From: Sphingobium lignivorans
GTDB taxonomy: Bacteria; Pseudomonadota; Alphaproteobacteria; Sphingomonadales; Sphingomonadaceae
Reading direction: 5' to 3'
NCBI RefSeq assembly: GCF_014203955.1
Contig: NZ_JACHKA010000001.1
Location: 372,001-436,000 of the forward strand
Length of the DNA stretch: 64,000 nucleotides
The translations under genes were made by a program, and so were the position numbers. The notes under the pieces were generated by a model. That model saw nothing but the letters and a program-made list of their open reading frames with translations, made no database searches and was not told the DNA's origin. Position 1 is the stretch's first letter; every line of letters begins with the position of its first letter. Below, one piece after another: positions 51,946-60,808 of this stretch.

Positions 51946-54138
51946 ATGAATGCGTTCCGTTTCCCGACCCTGCTTCGCCTGACCGCCGCCATGCCGGCGC
52001 TGGTCCTTGGCGTGCCTGCGCTCGCGCAGGCGCCAGCGGACGATCCACAGGACATCATCATCACCGCGCAGCGCGCGAACGAGACGCAGGTGCGCGCCGG
52101 TGGCAGCGTCGGCGTGCTGGGCGACAAGGCGGCGGAAGACGTGCCGTTCAGCATCCGGGGCTACAATGCCGCGCTCATTCTCAACCAGCAGCCGCAGACG
52201 CTGGGGCAGGTGCTGGAAAATGATCCGACGATCCGCACCACTTACGGGTTCGGCAATGCCGCCGAGCAGTTCGTGATTCGCGGCTATCCGCTCTATGGCG
52301 ACGATGTCGGGCTGGACGGGCTCTATGGCATCGCGCCGCGCCAGCTCGTCGCGCCGGAACTCTATGAATCGGTGCAGGTCTTGAATGGCGCCAGTGCCTT
52401 CCTGAATGGCGCGGCGCCCGGCGGAACGGGCATCGGCGGCAGCGTCAACCTCATCCTCAAGCGGGCGGACCGCGCGCTCAATCGCGCCACGCTCAATTAT
52501 GCGTCGGGCGAGCATTTCGGCGGCTCGGTGGATCTGGCGCGCCGCTTCGGCAGCGGCGAGGCGTTCGGGCTCCGGCTGAACGGCGTCGCGCGGCGCGGCG
52601 ATGTCGGCGTCGATGACGAGTTCCGCAGCACTTATGCGGTGGGCGGCGCGTTCGATTATGATGGCGGGCCGCTGCGGCTCTCGCTCGATCTCGCCTATAA
52701 TCGCGTCCATGTACGCGGGCTGCGGCCCAAGGTCACGGTCGGCAGCGCCGAGATCCCCGTCGTCCCGGACGCCGCGCATAATTATGCGCAGCCCTGGACC
52801 TACACCACGATGCGGGACATCTTCGGCATCGCCCGGCTGGAATATGACCTGGCCGACAATGCTTTGTTCTATGCCTCCTTCGGCGCGCGCGATGGCATGG
52901 AGGACGGGATCTACGGCGGCATCACCGTGACGGATGCGCAGACGGGCGCCGCGACCGGCAATGCGCTCTACGTCCCGCGGACGGACAATAACGAGGCGGC
53001 GCAGGCGGGCGTGCGGATCGACCTGGCGGCGGGCGGCGTCACGCAGCAGTTCAACATCGGCGGATCGGCGGTCTGGCAAGTCAACCGCAATGGCTATGAC
53101 TTCCTCTACGGGCCCGGCTTCGCGGGCTTCGCCACCAATCTCTACGTAACGCCGGAAGTTCCGATCCCCGCCTCGGCGCTCGTCGGCGGCGATCTGGACA
53201 ATCCTTTCCCGATCAGCCGCTCGAACCTGTTCAGCGTCTTCGCGTCGGACACGATCGGCCTGTGGCAGGACCGCATTCTCCTGACGGTGGGCGGGCGCAT
53301 CCAGAACATGCGCTTCCGCAGCTATTCCTATGCCGATGGCGCGCTGGCCTCGGATTATGAGAGCAGCGCCATCACCCCGGTGGTCGGACTGGTGCTCAAG
53401 CCCGTCGCGGGCGTCTCGTTCTTCGCCAATCGCATCGAAAATCTGGCGCAGGGGCCGACCGCGCCGCTGTCCGGCTTCTATCCCGGCCTCGGCACGCTGC
53501 CGGTGAGCAACGCTGGCGAGATTTTCGCGCCCTATCGCGCGGTGCAATATGAAGTCGGCGGCAAGGTCTCGCTGGGCGGCATCGATGCGAGCCTCGCGCT
53601 GTACCAGACCGAGCTGCCCGTCGGCCAGGTGGGGCCGGACGCAGACAATCCGGGTTTCCTGCGCTTCGACCTGTTCGGCGAGCAGCGCAATCGCGGCATC
53701 GAGTTCACTATCGACGGCGAGGTGGCGCGCGGCCTTCGCGTCATCGCGGGTGGGTCCGTGATCGAGGCCGAGCTGCGCGATACGCCCGGTGGCGTGCAGG
53801 ACGGCAACAAGGCGCAGGGCATTCCCGATTACATGCTCAACGCCAATGTCGAATGGGATGTCCCGTTCCTGCCCGCGCTCACGCTGACCGGCCGCGTGGT
53901 CCACACCGGCAAGCAGTGGTTGAGCACCGCCAACACCCAGCGCCTGCCCGAGTGGACGCGCTTCGATCTCGGTATGCGCTATGTGGCAGTGGTAGGGGAC
54001 AAGCCGCTCACCTTGCGCTTCAATGTCGATAACGTCGCCAATGAGCGCTACTGGGCCTCGGCCTTCGATGCATTCAACCAGACCTTGCTGCAGGGTGCCC
54101 CGCGCACCTTCAAGGCATCGGCTTCGATCGACTTCTGA
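51946..54138 (+). CDS. TonB-dependent siderophore receptor
   Basis: 730 residues with a signal peptide (cleavage near ALAQ, residue 28) and ribosome site AGGGAGA. The plug domain follows without an STN signalling domain: VPFSIRGYNAALILNQQPQTLGQVL, FVIRGYPLYGDDVGLDGLYG and VLNGASAFLNGAAPGGTGIGGSVNL. The barrel has the receptor pattern RGIEFTIDGEV and ends in FKASASIDF. It imports ferric siderophores, substrate unknown. Cotranscribed with the PepSY and small membrane genes; it ends at a hairpin at 54152. Confidence 0.92.
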   Translation: MNAFRFPTLLRLTAAMPALVLGVPALAQAPADDPQDIIITAQRANETQVRAGGSVGVLGDKAAEDVPFSIRGYNAALILNQQPQTLGQVLENDPTIRTTYGFGNAAEQFVIRGYPLYGDDVGLDGLYGIAPRQLVAPELYESVQVLNGASAFLNGAAPGGTGIGGSVNLILKRADRALNRATLNYASGEHFGGSVDLARRFGSGEAFGLRLNGVARRGDVGVDDEFRSTYAVGGAFDYDGGPLRLSLDLAYNRVHVRGLRPKVTVGSAEIPVVPDAAHNYAQPWTYTTMRDIFGIARLEYDLADNALFYASFGARDGMEDGIYGGITVTDAQTGAATGNALYVPRTDNNEAAQAGVRIDLAAGGVTQQFNIGGSAVWQVNRNGYDFLYGPGFAGFATNLYVTPEVPIPASALVGGDLDNPFPISRSNLFSVFASDTIGLWQDRILLTVGGRIQNMRFRSYSYADGALASDYESSAITPVVGLVLKPVAGVSFFANRIENLAQGPTAPLSGFYPGLGTLPVSNAGEIFAPYRAVQYEVGGKVSLGGIDASLALYQTELPVGQVGPDADNPGFLRFDLFGEQRNRGIEFTIDGEVARGLRVIAGGSVIEAELRDTPGGVQDGNKAQGIPDYMLNANVEWDVPFLPALTLTGRVVHTGKQWLSTANTQRLPEWTRFDLGMRYVAVVGDKPLTLRFNVDNVANERYWASAFDAFNQTLLQGAPRTFKASASIDF

Positions 54139-54151
54139 GGGCAGCGAGTGA

Positions 54152-54173
54152 AGGGAGGCGAGGACGCCTCCCT
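54152..54173 (+). terminator. Terminator after the siderophore receptor
   Basis: AGGGAGGCG (54152-54160) pairs with CGCCTCCCT (54165-54173) over 9 bp with a 4-base loop, 14 bases past the stop. Confidence 0.6.
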
Positions 54174-54215
54174 CGTGGGCGGGGCGCCGGCGCAACGCGA
54201 TTCGTGGCGCCGAAC

Positions 54216-54245
54216 TTGCGATTCGTTATCATTATCATTATTGCC
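54216..54245 (+). promoter_or_regulatory. Fur box upstream of the 54340/fpr pair
   Basis: TTGCGATTCGTTATCATTAT followed by CATTATTGCC resembles the classical Fur box with repeated ATCATTAT hexamers. It lies ~95 bases upstream of ATG 54340 and predicts iron repression of that gene and the reductase. Confidence 0.7.
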
Positions 54246-54339
54246 GATTCGGCGGCCAAGGGGCCGATGCGCATGCCGGGGCGGGGTTTTTCACCAGCGG
54301 CACCCTGCGTATTCGGCCGGCGAGGAGAAGGAGCCCGGC

Positions 54340-54795
54340 ATGTATGATTTCATCGACCGCCCGATCGCCAGGCTGGATGGCGGCGCTGCTCTTCTGCTCG
54401 CCGCGATGCGCCTGTGGGTGCGGGCTGCGGAGGAAAAGCGCTGCCCGTGCCGCGATGTCGCCGGGGCGTTTCGCGCCCGGGAACATATCGCCGCTCTCCC
54501 TCATTTCCATGTGACGATGGCCATGCTCAACCGGGACGCGACCGAAAGTCTCGGGTTCGGGTCTGTTGACTATCCGCTGGTGAGCGAGCATGAGGCGCTG
54601 ATCCTCAGCATGGTCGGCTCTGTGGTCAGTCGGCCGGCGGATGAAGCGTGCGCGACTATGGCGCTGATCATGGCACCGGACGCGGTGAAGCCGCTGTTCA
54701 TCGCCATGTCGGCCCTGGCGCGGTCGCTTGCGAAGGGCGGCCTGTTGCCGGTCGCGCCTGTCTCTGATCCTGATTGTGCGAGATTTTCCGAATGA
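54340..54795 (+). CDS. Conserved-looking protein of unknown function beside fpr
   Basis: 151 residues from ATG 54340 with a strong GAGGAGAAGGAG site upstream. It is mostly helical with no signal peptide or membrane segment (ALLLAAMRLWVRAAEEKRCPCRDVAGAF, HVTMAMLNRDATE, EHEALILSMVGSVV, MALIMAPDAVKPLFIAMSALARSL). I do not recognise the family. The stop overlaps the reductase start (ATGA), and a Fur box lies upstream, suggesting an iron-starvation role. Confidence 0.75.
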   Translation: MYDFIDRPIARLDGGAALLLAAMRLWVRAAEEKRCPCRDVAGAFRAREHIAALPHFHVTMAMLNRDATESLGFGSVDYPLVSEHEALILSMVGSVVSRPADEACATMALIMAPDAVKPLFIAMSALARSLAKGGLLPVAPVSDPDCARFSE

Positions 54796-55604
54796 ACGAC
54801 ATGGCCCACCAGGGTTTCGAACTCGAACCGACCAAGGCGCTCAGCGTGGAGAAAGTGCTCTGGGTGCGGCACTGGAACGAGCATCTGTTCAGCTTCGCGG
54901 TGACGCGCCCGGCGAGCTTCCGTTTCCGCTCCGGCGAATTCGTGATGCTGGGCCTGCAGGTGGAGGGCAAGCCGCTGCTGCGCGCTTATTCCATCGCCAG
55001 CGCCGCTTATGCCGAGGAGCTGGAGTTCCTCTCCATCAAGGTGCCGGACGGCCCGCTCACCTCGCGCCTGTGCAACATCAAGGAAGGCGACCAGCTCTAT
55101 CTCGGCCGCAAGCCGACCGGAACGCTGGTGGCCGATGCGCTCAAGCCGGGCAGCCGGCTGTTCCTGCTCTCGACCGGCACGGGCCTCGCGCCGTTCCTTA
55201 GCCTGGTGCGCGATCCGGACATCTATGACTGTTTCGGCCAGGTGATCCTGGTCCATTCCGTCCGGCGCGTCGCTGATCTTGCTTATCGCGAGGAGCTGGA
55301 GAGCCAGCTTGCCGACGATCCGCTGGTGCAGGATCAGGCGCTGCTGCAATTCCATTATGTGCCGACCGTGACGCGCGAGCCGTTCCGCACCAGCGGCCGG
55401 ATCGGCACGCTCATCGAGGACGGCACGATGTTCCAGGGCGTCAGCGGCCCGGCGAAGCTCGATCCGGAGACGGATCGCGTCATGCTCTGCGGCTCCATGG
55501 CGATGATCCGCGAGCTGGCGGCCCAGCTTGAGGAATGGGGCTTCGAGGAAGGTTCGAATGCCAAGCCCGGCGACTATGTGATCGAGCGGGCTTTCGTCGA
55601 CTGA
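54792..55604 (+). CDS. fpr: Ferredoxin--NADP reductase
   Basis: 270 residues from ATG 54792, overlapping the preceding gene. FAD-binding motifs LLRAYSIASAAYAEELEFLSIKV and the NADP-binding segment LFLLSTGTGLAPFLSLVRDP are clear, with the C-terminal MLCGSMAMIRE and EGSNAKPGDYVIERAFVD ending of bacterial FPR. It reduces ferredoxin or flavodoxin for iron-sulfur assembly and oxidative stress. Probably Fur controlled. Confidence 0.94.
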   Translation: MNDMAHQGFELEPTKALSVEKVLWVRHWNEHLFSFAVTRPASFRFRSGEFVMLGLQVEGKPLLRAYSIASAAYAEELEFLSIKVPDGPLTSRLCNIKEGDQLYLGRKPTGTLVADALKPGSRLFLLSTGTGLAPFLSLVRDPDIYDCFGQVILVHSVRRVADLAYREELESQLADDPLVQDQALLQFHYVPTVTREPFRTSGRIGTLIEDGTMFQGVSGPAKLDPETDRVMLCGSMAMIRELAAQLEEWGFEEGSNAKPGDYVIERAFVD

Positions 55605-55675
55605 GCTCTTCTGGTGGGGTCCCGGGGGTGCGAAGGGGGCCCCCCGGGGAGAAGGGCACGAGAGACGCGACACGG

Positions 55676-55705
55676 AAAAGGGCGGCCATGGAGCCGCCCT
55701 TTTTT
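55676..55705. terminator. Strong intrinsic terminator after fpr
   Basis: AAAAGGGCGGC (55676-55686) pairs with GCCGCCCTTTT (55693-55703); the loop is 6 bases and a T-run reaches 55705. The A-run on the left makes it usable from the minus strand also. Confidence 0.85.
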
Positions 55706-55767
55706 CGTCCGCCGTCCATTCATTCCCGGCTTGCCGCCACGCGGGGCATGGCGGCAGGCCGCATGGC

Positions 55768-56742
55768 TCACAATTTGCGCGTGTTGGCGTCCATCAGCTT
55801 CTTGGCTTCGCTCAGCGCGGCCGCCGTGCTTGTCCTGCCCTTCGCGACATCATCGCCCAGCTCGAGCAGTCGGCCGGAAATGACGGTTCCCGTCTCGGCC
55901 TCCTCCTGGATGGCGATGCCGCCCTTGGCCGCCGCGATCCGGTCCCACTCGGCGCGGATAGCTGCCCAATAGTCCTTTGTCGCGGCCCAGTAGTCGTCAG
56001 CGGCCTTCACGTCATAGCCGTCGAACCGGGTATAGCTGTTCAGCACATATTCCTGCACGATCGGGGCGAGCTTGCCGTTCTTCGGCCCCATCTTGCTGTT
56101 GTCCTGCCAGTGGATCCACCCGTCGGGCGTGTTCTGGTGGCGATTGATGGAAAGATAGCGGTCGTAGACGGGCTTGCGCACCGCGTCCCGCCGGGCGAGC
56201 GGCCGCCAGGTCCAGTTGGAGCGCCAGCGCCGGACACCGCCCTGCGTCTCGAACTGGCCCCAGCCGCCATAACGCGGGGAATCGTCCACTTGCCACACGG
56301 TTTGCGACCAGCGGCCGGTGCGCATCCGCTCCGGCACCTCCTCGAAGGTCCAGGCATTGCGGTCGGAATAGACGAGCACGCGGGCGGGCTCATACTCCCA
56401 GTCCTGCCGCCAGTGCTTGATGATGTGGCTCTGCCCCTCCATCTCGACCACCAGCAGATGCTGGAGGACGATCTTGCGCCCCGTATCCTCGACCACGCGG
56501 ACGACTTCATGTCCGCCGGAAATCTTGCGGTCGAGCGGCGTGTAGGCGCTGTCCCAGCGGGTCGATTCCTGCATGTCGAAGCGGACCTTGTAATTGCCGG
56601 CCATCGCGAGGATGTCGGCACGGTCCTGCTCGAAGGTCGCGGCGGCCTGCTCCGCCGCGATCGGCGGATGGGCAAGGGCGGGACTGACGGCGAAGGCGAG
56701 CGTGAGCAGGCCGGCGCCGAGGAAACTGCGGATGGAAATCAT
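55768..56742 (-). CDS. DUF6607 family secreted protein
   Basis: 324 residues from ATG 56742 with a signal peptide (cleavage near ALAHP). It is rich in Trp and Tyr: YKVRFDMQESTRWDSAYTPL, HIIKHWRQDWEYEPARVLVY and RSNWTWRPLARRDAVRK. The family is found next to TonB-dependent heme or iron receptors, here 23 bases after the receptor. Its biochemical role is unknown. Confidence 0.8.
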   Translation of the reverse strand: MISIRSFLGAGLLTLAFAVSPALAHPPIAAEQAAATFEQDRADILAMAGNYKVRFDMQESTRWDSAYTPLDRKISGGHEVVRVVEDTGRKIVLQHLLVVEMEGQSHIIKHWRQDWEYEPARVLVYSDRNAWTFEEVPERMRTGRWSQTVWQVDDSPRYGGWGQFETQGGVRRWRSNWTWRPLARRDAVRKPVYDRYLSINRHQNTPDGWIHWQDNSKMGPKNGKLAPIVQEYVLNSYTRFDGYDVKAADDYWAATKDYWAAIRAEWDRIAAAKGGIAIQEEAETGTVISGRLLELGDDVAKGRTSTAAALSEAKKLMDANTRKL

Positions 56743-56765
56743 GATCGTTCGTCCTTTCGGCACGC

Positions 56766-59084
56766 TCAGAAACGATAGCTGAGCGAGAGGCTGGCGTTGC
56801 GTCCGGGCTGGGTGTAGGCGTCGGTCACGGTCGAGGAGGCGCTCAGGCCCCGCACGTCGCTCCACCACGCATATTTTTTGTCGAGGATGTTGAAGATGCC
56901 CGCGCGCAGCGTGAGGCCGTCCATCGGCTTCACGAACATCGTGGCATCGAGGATGGTGAAGGCGCCCGGGCGATAGCATGGCGCGCCGCTGCAGATGGTC
57001 GTCGGGCTGCCGTCCGCATCCGTGCCGGTCGTGCGATCCTCGGACTTGCGGGCGCTGTGCGTCGCGATGATCTGTCCGCCGAACAGGCCGCCCGGATCGC
57101 GATAGCCCACGCCCACCACCAGCTTGATCGGGTCGATGGTGGTCAGCGGCAGATCGGTCAGGCCGGAGCCGTCGACGTCGCCCGTCGCATAGGAGAATGC
57201 GAGCGTGCCGTGCAGGCCGGACTCCGCGCGGAACTCGGCGCGCGCCTCGGCGCCTTTCACTTTCACCCGCGAGAGATTGATGAACTGATAGATCGCCGGA
57301 TCGCTGGGCGTGAAGCCGCCGCCCACCACTTCCTGGCTGATGAAATCATGGTAGATCGAGGAGAAGGCGGTCAGATCGAGGTTCACGTTGCGGCTCGCGA
57401 AGCGCACGCCGCCCTCGAAGCTCTCGCTTCGCTCCGGCTTGAGGTCGGGATTGGGCTCGGACTTGTAGCCGAACGCCAGATTCTCGAAGAACTGGTTCAC
57501 TTGCCCGGGCTCGGGCGCCTTGAAGCCGGTGGCATAGTTCGCGAACAGCCGGATGCCCTTGTCCAGCTTGAGCACGGCGCCCAGCTTGGGTGACAGGCGC
57601 GAGCCGTCCTGCGCCGCGCCTGCGAAAGTGGGCAGCAGCGGGTCGTCGTCCGGCGAGAGATCGTAGAAGTCGAAGCGCAGCGCCGGATACAGGGTGAAGA
57701 GCCCGTCCGCGAGGCTGATCTCGTCGCCCACGAACAGGCCGCCCCGGGTGAAGTCGGTGCTGGGGAAGGCGCGGGTCGGGAAGGTCTCGCCGGCCGGCGG
57801 CACGGTGCCGTCCCGCAGGCCGCGCTGGCGGGTTTTGCTCACGTCGCCGCCGAAGACGAGCCGGTGCGACAGCGCGCCGGTGGCGAATTCCGATTGCGCG
57901 TCGGCGGCCGCGCCGATCACCCGGTTCTCGAACGTGTTGAGCCGCTCGCGATCGACCGCGGGCGTGCGGTCCTCGTCAGTGAACTGGCTGTCGAGCCCAT
58001 CCTGCCAGTAGATGGCGGCCCGGGCGGCCGTGATGGCGCCGGTGCCGGTCCAGCTCCAGTCCAGCGCGACGCGCTTGCGCTCGCCGGTGTCGCGGCCGTG
58101 CAGCAGCTCCACGGTGGAGCTGAGGCCGGTCAGGCCGTTGGTGAACAGCCAGGTGTCGAGATATTCGCCGGTCAGCCGGATCTTGTGGCCGCTGCCGGAC
58201 GGCGCATAGACGATGCGGCCGAGCAGGGCATTGGAATGGCCATCCTGCGGGTTGGGCTCCGTGCGCGCGGCGCCCGTGCCGCCGACGCTGCCCTTGTTCT
58301 TCAGCTCGTTGAAGTCGCGCCGCGTATAGGCAGCCATGGCCGACCAGTCGCCGGCCCTGCCGGCGAGGATTGCGGTTTCGCTGAACTCGTTGTCCGCGCT
58401 GCTGTAGGCCGCGCGCACGAGCCCGCCGACCGAGGCGCTGCCTTCCAGAAAGTCGACGGGGTCGGCAGTGATGAAGCTCACGGCGCCCGCGAGCCCATCA
58501 CTGCCATACAGCGCGGAGGACGGGCCGCGCAGTATCTCGACGGATTTGATGAGGCCAAGGTCGACATAGTCGCCGCGCCCGGCGGCCTGCGCGCCGAAGC
58601 TGAAGCCGTCCGGCACGCGCACGCCGTCCACCTGGATGAGCACGCGATTGCCGCCGATGCCCCGGATGTTGAAACTGTCGTTGCCGGTGCGCCCCGTCGC
58701 GCTCAGCGCGGCATTGAAGCGGGCGGGCTGGCGCTGGACGCTCACGCCCGGTTCGAAGCGGACGAGGTCGCGAATGTCCGTGACCAGCTCGTCTGCCATC
58801 TGCTCCTCGTCGATGATGGAGACGGTGACGGGCGAATCCTCGATCCGCACCGGGGTGCGCGTGGCCGTGACGACGATGCGGTTCAGCCGGTTGAGCAGGT
58901 AAAGCCCGTCATTGTCCTGCGCCATGGCTTCGGTGGCGCAGAGGGCGCTCGCGAGCACCAAGCTCGCCGCGCTTGCATACCGGATCGTGCCCCGGCCATG
59001 GCGCCGCGCACGCGCGGTTCGCTGGTCGATGCCCGATTCCGGCGCCCGCCGGCACGCCACGGCTGCTGATCCCGCACTCGTCAT
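56766..59084 (-). CDS. TonB-dependent hemoglobin/transferrin/lactoferrin-type receptor
   Basis: 772 residues. The long N-terminus (~55 residues to the AMAQ cleavage site) is unusual, and a shorter start inside it is possible. The plug has a TonB-box-like IVVTATRTPVR, VSIIDEEQMA, FNIRGIGGNRVLIQVDGVR and LRGPSSALYGSDGLAGAVSF; the barrel has the family's FKAPEPGQVNQFFEN and NPDLKPERSESFEGGVRF, ending LSLSYRF. It likely takes iron from heme proteins. A near-perfect Fur box lies upstream. Confidence 0.92.
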   Translation of the reverse strand: MTSAGSAAVACRRAPESGIDQRTARARRHGRGTIRYASAASLVLASALCATEAMAQDNDGLYLLNRLNRIVVTATRTPVRIEDSPVTVSIIDEEQMADELVTDIRDLVRFEPGVSVQRQPARFNAALSATGRTGNDSFNIRGIGGNRVLIQVDGVRVPDGFSFGAQAAGRGDYVDLGLIKSVEILRGPSSALYGSDGLAGAVSFITADPVDFLEGSASVGGLVRAAYSSADNEFSETAILAGRAGDWSAMAAYTRRDFNELKNKGSVGGTGAARTEPNPQDGHSNALLGRIVYAPSGSGHKIRLTGEYLDTWLFTNGLTGLSSTVELLHGRDTGERKRVALDWSWTGTGAITAARAAIYWQDGLDSQFTDEDRTPAVDRERLNTFENRVIGAAADAQSEFATGALSHRLVFGGDVSKTRQRGLRDGTVPPAGETFPTRAFPSTDFTRGGLFVGDEISLADGLFTLYPALRFDFYDLSPDDDPLLPTFAGAAQDGSRLSPKLGAVLKLDKGIRLFANYATGFKAPEPGQVNQFFENLAFGYKSEPNPDLKPERSESFEGGVRFASRNVNLDLTAFSSIYHDFISQEVVGGGFTPSDPAIYQFINLSRVKVKGAEARAEFRAESGLHGTLAFSYATGDVDGSGLTDLPLTTIDPIKLVVGVGYRDPGGLFGGQIIATHSARKSEDRTTGTDADGSPTTICSGAPCYRPGAFTILDATMFVKPMDGLTLRAGIFNILDKKYAWWSDVRGLSASSTVTDAYTQPGRNASLSLSYRF

Positions 59085-59113
59085 CTCTTATAGTCCCCTT
59101 CTTCCCTCTTAAG

Positions 59114-59132
59114 AATGCGAATCATTCGCATT
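59114..59132 (-). promoter_or_regulatory. Fur box upstream of the heme-type receptor
   Basis: AATGCGAATCATTCGCATT is a palindrome except for its central base and matches the Fur-box pattern. It lies 30 bases upstream of the receptor start, so it should repress the receptor and the DUF6607 gene when iron is plentiful. Confidence 0.8.
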
Positions 59133-59395
59133 AGCAGTGCGAATTGCGCCGGGCCGATCGCTTCGTCAAGGGAGGAGTTGTCCGGGGCGGATCGAGCGGG
59201 GTAGGAAAGCAGCCGGGATCGTCCGCCGGGCTCTTGCCAGATCAGCACAGCCGATCCGCCGGAATCGTCATGGATTGTTCAGCCGGTTCCGGGCAATCAT
59301 CGCTAGCCGGGCCAATCTCCCGCTGGACAAACGGACGCTTGTGCCTAGAGAGATAATGGTTGGAATATACAACGATATGACTGGAAGGATCGACT
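59133..59395. other. Divergent promoter region, ~260 bases
   Basis: Between the heme-type receptor and cytochrome c. An AT-richer patch with AGATAATGG (near 59350) may hold the cytochrome promoter. No other structure was recognised. Confidence 0.35.
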
Positions 59396-59779
59396 GTGGT
59401 TTCGCAAAAGGCAAGGATCGCCGGACGGATCGGCGCCGCGACGCTCGTGGCCACGCTGGCCCTCGCGCCGCTGGGGCAATTGCTCGCGCAGCATGAGGGG
59501 CATGGGGGACATCAGCAGGCCGCGCCGGCGGGTAATGCCGAGAAGGGCAAGGCCGTGTTCGAGAATGCGGCCTGCGGGGCTTGCCATGTCCTCGCCGCTG
59601 CGGAAGCGACGGGCGAGATCGGGCCTTCGCTCGATGGCAACGCCAATCTCACCCATGCCTTCGTCCTGAGCCGCGTGCGGGACGGGCAGGGCGCCATGCC
59701 GCCTTATGCCGGCCAGCTCAGCGACGAGGATATCGAGAATGTCACGGCCTATGTGCTGAGCGCTGCCGCCAAGAAATAA
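59396..59779 (+). CDS. Small c-type cytochrome
   Basis: 127 residues from GTG 59396 (ribosome site GGAAGGA). A signal peptide is followed by a His-rich spacer (HEGHGGHQQ) and one heme site CGACH near residue 62, with the axial Met probably in GQGAMPPYAGQL. It should be periplasmic and carry one electron. It may accept electrons from the PQQ enzyme encoded nearby, but that is inference. A terminator follows. Confidence 0.92.
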   Translation: MVSQKARIAGRIGAATLVATLALAPLGQLLAQHEGHGGHQQAAPAGNAEKGKAVFENAACGACHVLAAAEATGEIGPSLDGNANLTHAFVLSRVRDGQGAMPPYAGQLSDEDIENVTAYVLSAAAKK

Positions 59780-59787
59780 TCCGGTCG

Positions 59788-59813
59788 CACCGGCACGCCC
59801 TGTCGTGCCGGTG
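59788..59813 (+). terminator. Terminator after the cytochrome gene
   Basis: CACCGGCACG (59788-59797) pairs exactly with CGTGCCGGTG (59804-59813) with a 6-base loop, 8 bases past the stop. Confidence 0.65.
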
Positions 59814-59883
59814 GCGCCATCCCGCGCCAGATTTGCTCGCGGCGTGGGCGTGGTCCTGAAAGTTGCCCGTGAGGGGCGACGAG

Positions 59884-60786
59884 CTACCCGCCAGTCGCCG
59901 GCCGCTCATTCGCGCCGGGCTGCGCGAAATAGTTGGTCACGCCGTCGGGATCATTGAGCCACACGAAGCGGATGCTGAAATTGGGCAGGCCGCCCAGCGG
60001 CTCCTCGACCGTCACCTTGTCCCGCAGCGCGGCGGCATTCACGCCGTCGACATTGCCGATCACATATTGGATGCCGGCGCTGCCCGTGTCGGCGGGCAGG
60101 TCCTTGCCGGCCGACCACAGGTTGATCGTCGTCTCGCCATGGCGGAAGGGATATTTGGTCACGCCCAGCAGCCTGTCCTCCACCGGCGGCAGTTCCTCAA
60201 GGCCCACGAAGCTGCGGTAGAAGGCCCGGCTGCGCTCGAGATCCGAGACGTTGATGCCGACATCGACGCCCGGCCGCGCCTGCGGATCGATGACGAGCTG
60301 GATGCCGAACCCGGCGGGATCGCTCACCAGCGCGCCGCGCAGGCCGCCGCCCATGTCCTTGAATGCCGGGGCCGGGAAGCCCGCGGCCTTGAACCGGGCG
60401 GTCAGCGCGGCTTCGTCCGGGTAGCGCAGGGCGAAGAGGCGGATGCCGGTGGCATCGGCGGGCCCGCCCACATGATGGAGTCGCCCTTCCTTGAGGCCGG
60501 CCGCCAGCTTGATCTGCCCGGTGCCGATGCCGAAGAGGATCATCTGCTGGCTGGCGTTGAGCTGGATCGGCTGGAGCGGCTTCAGCCCGAGCGCTTCGCC
60601 GTAGAATGTCACCATCTGCGGTGTCAGGCCGGGTTCGAACCGCCGGTAGACATTCATCGAGTCCTGCGTGAAGCGCGGCTTTTCCGGCGTGGCGGCGGGG
60701 GCAGGGCTGGCGCTGGGCTGGGCCATGGTGGCCGGGGCCATCAGCAGCGATATCGCGACAAGGGCGGTCTTGAATGGGCCGTGCAT
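59884..60786 (-). CDS. Secreted VOC/glyoxalase family protein
   Basis: 300 residues from ATG 60786 with a signal peptide (cleavage near TMAQ). Two VOC-type half-domains are present: FEPGLTPQMVTFYGEALGLKPL with IGTGQIKLAAG, and VDVGINVSDLERSRAFYRSFVGLEEL with RFVWLNDPDGVTNYF. Exported glyoxalase-fold proteins are uncommon; substrate unknown. It starts 22 bases after the PQQ dehydrogenase gene. Confidence 0.83.
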   Translation of the reverse strand: MHGPFKTALVAISLLMAPATMAQPSASPAPAATPEKPRFTQDSMNVYRRFEPGLTPQMVTFYGEALGLKPLQPIQLNASQQMILFGIGTGQIKLAAGLKEGRLHHVGGPADATGIRLFALRYPDEAALTARFKAAGFPAPAFKDMGGGLRGALVSDPAGFGIQLVIDPQARPGVDVGINVSDLERSRAFYRSFVGLEELPPVEDRLLGVTKYPFRHGETTINLWSAGKDLPADTGSAGIQYVIGNVDGVNAAALRDKVTVEEPLGGLPNFSIRFVWLNDPDGVTNYFAQPGANERPATGG

Positions 60787-60808
60787 CGCATCTCTCCTGT
60801 TCGTCGGT

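Noticed and set aside
55618..55660. G/C-rich palindrome after fpr
   Set aside because: CCCGGGGG/CCCCCGGG stretch is imperfect and adjacent to a much better terminator at 55676, so no separate role is claimed.
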